Positions 60,642 to 64,000 of a stretch of DNA of 64,000 nt are shown in pieces. A program made the position numbers and the translations under genes. How positions within the stretch are numbered: the first letter of the stretch is position 1; every line of letters starts with the position of its first letter. The notes below the pieces were generated by a model, which worked only from the letters and a program-made list of their open reading frames with translations, had not been told where the DNA came from and made no database searches. This stretch comes from Propionibacteriales bacterium (lineage in GTDB: Bacteria; Actinomycetota; Actinomycetes; Propionibacteriales; Nocardioidaceae). The stretch is from assembly GCA_026392455.1 (NCBI GenBank), contig JAPLCB010000004.1, positions 248,001 through 312,000 of the forward strand. The letters run 5' to 3'.

Positions 60642-62171
60642 GTGATCGTTCCGTTCAGTGCCGCAGACTTCCTTGACCGTGCTCTTGCGGTGTACCGCCA
60701 CCGGATCGGGGTCGTCGACGAGCCGGACCAGCCGGCTGCGTCGTGGGGCTCGCTGACCTACGCCGAGATCGGCAGCCGGGCGCGGGCGATGGCGGCCCGG
60801 CACGACGCCCTGGGCCTGGAGGTGGGTGACCGGGTCGCCTTCGTCTCGCACAACAGCGCCCGACTGCTGACCGCGTTCTTCGGCGTGTGCGGCTACGGAC
60901 GGGTCCTGGTGCCGGTGAACTTCAGGCTCTCGGCCGGGGAGATCAGCTACATCGTTCGGCACAGCGGTGCTCGGGTTCTCTACGTCGATCCTGAGCTCTC
61001 CGAGGCCCTGGCCGGGGTGGAGTGCGAGTTCACGTTCGTGCTCGGCGCGGACGAGGACCTGGTGCACCCGGGGGTTGAACCGCGAGCCTGGGAGCACGAC
61101 GAGAACGCGACCGCCACGATCAACTACACCTCGGGGACGACCGCGCGGCCCAAGGGCGTCCAGATCACGCACCGCAACATCTGGACCAACGCGGTGACCT
61201 TCGCCCTGCACGCCGGGGTCACGGACCGTGACGTCTACCTGCACACGTTGCCGCAGTTCCACGCGAACGGCTGGGGGATGCCGTTCGCGATGACCGGCCT
61301 CGGGGTGCCGCACATCATCCTGCGCAAGGTGGACGGGGCCGAGATCCTGCGCCGGGTCGAGGAGCACGGCGTCACCGTGATGTGCGCGGCACCGGCGGTG
61401 GTCGCTGCCGTGCTGGAGGCTGCGGCGACCTGGGAGGGAGAGATCCCCGGACGCGACAGGGTCCGGATCATCGTCGCCGGTGCGCCGCCGCCGACGAAGA
61501 CCGTCGCGCGGGTCGAGTCGGAGCTCGGCTGGGAGTTCATCCAGATCTACGGGCTGACCGAGACCTCGCCGGTCCTGACGGTGAACCGGACCCGGGCCGA
61601 GTGGGACCACCTGTCGGGTGAGGAGCGGGCCGCGAAGCTGGTCCGGGCCGGCAGCCCGGCTCTGGGGGTCACCCTGAGGATCGACGACGAGGGCGAGGTG
61701 CTGGCGCGCTCCAACGTGGTGCTCGAGGGGTACTGGGAGCAGCCCGAGGAGACGGCAGCGGCCCTGGCCGGTGGCTGGTTCCACACCGGGGACGGGGGAG
61801 TCATCGACGACGAGGGCTACCTGGCGATCCAGGACCGGAAGAAGGACGTGATCATCACCGGGGGTGAGAACGTCTCCTCGATCGAGGTCGAGGACGCGAT
61901 TTTCTCCCACCCCGACGTCGCCGAGGTCGCCGTGATCGGGGTCCCCGACGAGAAGTGGGGCGAGACCATCAAGGCGCTGGTGGTCAGGGCAGAGGGGTCG
62001 ACGCTGACCGAGGCCGAGCTGATCGACTACGTGAAGTCGAAGGTCGCCCGCTACAAGGCGCCGTCCTCGGTGGAGTTCCGTGACGTGCTGGCGCGGACCG
62101 CCACCGGCAAGCTGCAGAAGTTCAAGCTGCGGGAGCCGTACTGGGAGGGTCGGGACCGGCAGGTCAACTGA
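60642..62171 (+). CDS. Acyl-CoA synthetase (long-chain fatty acid-CoA ligase type)
   Basis: The 509-residue AMP-forming enzyme has the P-loop NYTSGTTARPKGVQITHRN near 162-180, the GLTETSPV motif near 306, and the hinge and catalytic segments YLAIQDRKKDVIITGGENVS near 395-414 and GKLQKFKLRE near the C-terminus. It activates a carboxylic acid, probably a fatty acid, to its CoA ester. GTG 60642 has GGAGG upstream by about eleven bases. It stands alone. Confidence 0.88.
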   Translation: MIVPFSAADFLDRALAVYRHRIGVVDEPDQPAASWGSLTYAEIGSRARAMAARHDALGLEVGDRVAFVSHNSARLLTAFFGVCGYGRVLVPVNFRLSAGEISYIVRHSGARVLYVDPELSEALAGVECEFTFVLGADEDLVHPGVEPRAWEHDENATATINYTSGTTARPKGVQITHRNIWTNAVTFALHAGVTDRDVYLHTLPQFHANGWGMPFAMTGLGVPHIILRKVDGAEILRRVEEHGVTVMCAAPAVVAAVLEAAATWEGEIPGRDRVRIIVAGAPPPTKTVARVESELGWEFIQIYGLTETSPVLTVNRTRAEWDHLSGEERAAKLVRAGSPALGVTLRIDDEGEVLARSNVVLEGYWEQPEETAAALAGGWFHTGDGGVIDDEGYLAIQDRKKDVIITGGENVSSIEVEDAIFSHPDVAEVAVIGVPDEKWGETIKALVVRAEGSTLTEAELIDYVKSKVARYKAPSSVEFRDVLARTATGKLQKFKLREPYWEGRDRQVN

Positions 62172-62190
62172 CGGCCCCGACCTACGCCCC

Positions 62191-62958
62191 TCAGGAGTAG
62201 TGCTTGCGCAACTGGGTCGTCAGCTCGGTGAAAGGTTCGACTGAGCTGCGTCGGGCTGCCGCGTTGAGCGCGTCCCAGGGCCCCTCCTCGATGGACCCGC
62301 TGACCACGGTGCCGTCGTTCTGCTCGAGGAGGAGTCCGAACGCGTGCGGTCGGAGCAGCTTCGCGCCGTCCGGGTACCCGGCATGGGGGACGAGGGTCCT
62401 GATCTGGGGCGGTTGCTCGTACTGGAACACCCCGTCACCAGCGTCGCCGACGAACAGCACCCGGGTCCCGACCGGGACGGCGGTGCGGAGCTCGGCGAGG
62501 CTGGTCACTGCGCTCTTCGCGCCCGGGTTCCGGAACGGGGTGCCGTCCGGGTTGACGAGTTCACCGCCACGTGGCCTGGTCACGTAGATGAAGCCATCCT
62601 TGACCTGGGCAGAGCCTTTCCAGGCGGTGCGAACCTTGATCTTGAGTACGGCGGTGTAGAGACGTTCGTCGTAGTCGAGCATCACAGCACCGTCCGTCCA
62701 GGAGACGACCTCACCCGAGACAACCGTCGGCATCTTGTCGGCAAGCTCCCCGATGGTCTTGCTGGTGTCTTGGGTCGATCCCTGGCCTCCACCGCGGAGT
62801 AGGTCCCCGTCCACCGTCGGGCGCTCGACGCGCTGATCCGAGGAGCTCGCGGAGCTCCCAGAGGTTGAGCTTGGCGGACGAGCTGCGGGGTCGTCAGAGG
62901 CACAAGCGCTCAGGGCGCCCAGGCAGATCACTGTCAGAAAGGTGGTGGTCATTTTCAT
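62191..62958 (-). CDS. Lipoprotein of unknown function
   Basis: The 255-residue product has a lipoprotein signal (MKMTTTFLTVICLGALSAC, lipobox LSAC), then a Ser-rich linker and a beta-rich domain (VVSGEVVSWTDGAVMLDYDE, VKDGFIYVTRPRGGEL). ATG 62958 follows GAAAGGG by about nine bases. It is 14 bases downstream of the secreted protease gene and shares its direction, so they probably form an operon; it could be an inhibitor or partner, which is inference. Confidence 0.75.
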   Translation of the reverse strand: MKMTTTFLTVICLGALSACASDDPAARPPSSTSGSSASSSDQRVERPTVDGDLLRGGGQGSTQDTSKTIGELADKMPTVVSGEVVSWTDGAVMLDYDERLYTAVLKIKVRTAWKGSAQVKDGFIYVTRPRGGELVNPDGTPFRNPGAKSAVTSLAELRTAVPVGTRVLFVGDAGDGVFQYEQPPQIRTLVPHAGYPDGAKLLRPHAFGLLLEQNDGTVVSGSIEEGPWDALNAAARRSSVEPFTELTTQLRKHYS

Positions 62959-62972
62959 CGTTCGATGCCCTT

Positions 62973-63542
62973 TCAGCTGAACCACGGATTGATGTGCACG
63001 GACTTGTGATGGGTGCCGTACTGGGTTTCCCACGCTGCGCCGGTGGGCGCGAACTTGTTCCGCATGCAGCTGTGGACGGTGTCGTTGCCCGGCAACGTCA
63101 GGTAGTGACTTACTCCGAGCGAATGACCCAGCTCGTGGCAGGAGACCTGTCGATACGTGGCGATCGGATGGGCGGTCCGGTCCATCACCTGTTTGGACAT
63201 CGTGATCCGCCAGTGGTCGCACCGCCCGTTCGGCCAGTACGCGAGGCATTGGGTGTACCCAGACAGCGTTGGGTCCGGCGTTGGTCCCTGCACCCACCGA
63301 ACGTCGGTGTGGGAGTCACAGGTCGCGTAGTACGCCGTGTCCACGACCGTCTGCTCTCGTAGCCGCGTCATAGCAGCGTCCAGGTACGACCTCAGGGTGG
63401 TGACGTTGTCGTAGCACCACGTGTGCAGCCCGGTGTCGGGCCGCCCGTCGATGAAGTCGGCATCTGCGGTTGCGGCGCTCGCCGGTCCCAGGACTAGACC
63501 GACGATCGCCAGCCCTCGGGCGGTCCGAAGTCGTGGGCGCAC
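62973..63542 (-). CDS. Secreted metzincin-type zinc protease
   Basis: The 189-residue protein has a signal peptide (GLAIVGLVLGPASAATA) and the extended zinc motif HELGHSLGVSH (His136, Glu137, His140, His146). A Met in SCMRNKF is a candidate Met-turn. This is the metzincin pattern (matrixin/snapalysin-like). Several Cys fit an exported protein. GTG 63542 follows GGAGGG by five bases. The lipoprotein gene follows it. Substrate unknown. Confidence 0.82.
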   Translation of the reverse strand: MRPRLRTARGLAIVGLVLGPASAATADADFIDGRPDTGLHTWCYDNVTTLRSYLDAAMTRLREQTVVDTAYYATCDSHTDVRWVQGPTPDPTLSGYTQCLAYWPNGRCDHWRITMSKQVMDRTAHPIATYRQVSCHELGHSLGVSHYLTLPGNDTVHSCMRNKFAPTGAAWETQYGTHHKSVHINPWFS

Positions 63543-63648
63543 GAAACCCTCCGTTCTGGTGGGCGCGGGATTGCGCCACGTCCGTAAGACCCGGCTCCGG
63601 CTCCCTGCTTGCGCGGTTTCCGGAACTTTCTGGCGCTAGCCTTCGGGC

Positions 63649-64000
63649 ATGCGCCTGGAAGACGTCATCGCCCTGGTCGAGGGCTGGTACCCGCCGCACC
63701 GCGCGGAGGAGTGGGACGCGGTCGGGCTGGTCTGCGGTGACCCCGCGTCCGAGGTGCGCCGGATCCTGCTGGCGGTCGACCCGGTGCAGGCCGTCGCCGA
63801 CGAGGCGATCGCGCTGGGGGCGGACCTGGTGATCGTGCACCACCCGCTCTACCTGCGCGGCACGACCACAGTGGCTGCCAGCACGTCCAAGGGCAAGGTC
63901 GTCCACGACCTGATCCGGGCCGGCTGCGGGTTGCTCACCGCGCACACCAACGCCGACTCACCGACCGGCGGGGTGAGCGAGTCGATCGCCCTCGCGCTGG
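63649..64000 (+). CDS. Nif3-like dinuclear metal-centre protein (5' part)
   Basis: The first 117 codons are inside the window. MRLEDVIALVEGWYPPHRAE then EWDAVGLVCG matches the Nif3/YbgI start. VIVHHPLYLRG near 59-69 carries the HH metal ligands and LLTAHTNADSPTGGVSE near 96 carries the second set. The protein is usually about 260-370 residues and forms a hexamer with two metals per subunit. The reading frame is open to the window end. Confidence 0.88.
   Translation, partial: MRLEDVIALVEGWYPPHRAEEWDAVGLVCGDPASEVRRILLAVDPVQAVADEAIALGADLVIVHHPLYLRGTTTVAASTSKGKVVHDLIRAGCGLLTAHTNADSPTGGVSESIALAL

Overview
The window is chromosomal DNA of a high-GC actinobacterium. Coding is dense, GTG starts are common and many start/stop codons overlap by 4 bases. 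Gene order matches conserved actinobacterial blocks: phoH-ybeY-CNNM-(Rv2365c-like)-era, dgt-dnaG, fabD-fabH-acpP-fabF-accD behind a PucR-type regulator, and aceE next to DUF3052 and an AhpE-like peroxiredoxin. The fab cluster is arranged as in Streptomyces (one fabF, with a DUF3145 gene nearby), while the aceE/DUF3052/ahpE block recalls Mycobacterium. A Propionibacteriales/Nocardioidaceae-like host is a reasonable guess but is not proven by the sequence.

Layout. 0-9.3 kb: a copper-monooxygenase-like lipoprotein, then phoH, ybeY, a CNNM/CBS protein and a cytidine-deaminase-like pseudoenzyme. A tmsA-tmsB pair (10-methyl branched fatty acids), a short tandem-repeat patch, a siderophore-interacting flavoprotein and era follow. 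9.3-20.7 kb: an ABC-ATPase remnant, dgt, two small membrane proteins, dnaG, tRNA-Asn, a DEAD-box helicase, two tandem secreted lipases and a large secreted beta-helix protein.

20.7-32.4 kb: an accessory (defence) island of lower GC. It holds two unrecognised genes and a Hachiman-like pair (HamA-like nuclease plus Ski2-like helicase). Next come an unknown gene, a type II restriction-modification pair (HNH endonuclease and C5 methyltransferase) and a gene of unknown function beside an ImmA/IrrE-type zinc protease. It ends at an intact CAT-anticodon tRNA and, 76 bases on, an orphan 3' half of a closely related tRNA, which looks like an old attachment site. No integrase or transposase is visible.

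32.4-44.8 kb: a TetR/secreted hydrolase divergent pair, small lipoprotein and Cys-rich genes, and an amine oxidase/beta-propeller pair diverging from a tetR-aldolase-sugar kinase operon. Then come two overlapping CNNM/CBS genes, an alpha/beta hydrolase and DUF3145. 44.9-58.5 kb: two polytopic membrane proteins (DUF2079 and GT87-like), the fatty-acid synthesis operon with its PucR regulator, a hydrolase and aceE. The FabD here carries an unusual C-terminal domain resembling a biotin carrier without its lysine. 58.7-64 kb: DUF3052, AhpE-like peroxiredoxin, tRNA-Val, DUF3105, an acyl-CoA synthetase, a lipoprotein, a secreted metzincin-type protease and the start of a Nif3-like gene cut by the window end.

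Lipid metabolism recurs in the core regions: tmsAB modifies unsaturated acyl chains, the fab operon makes them, and the acyl-CoA ligase and several hydrolases activate or release them. All functions come from reading motifs and gene order; no database search was run.
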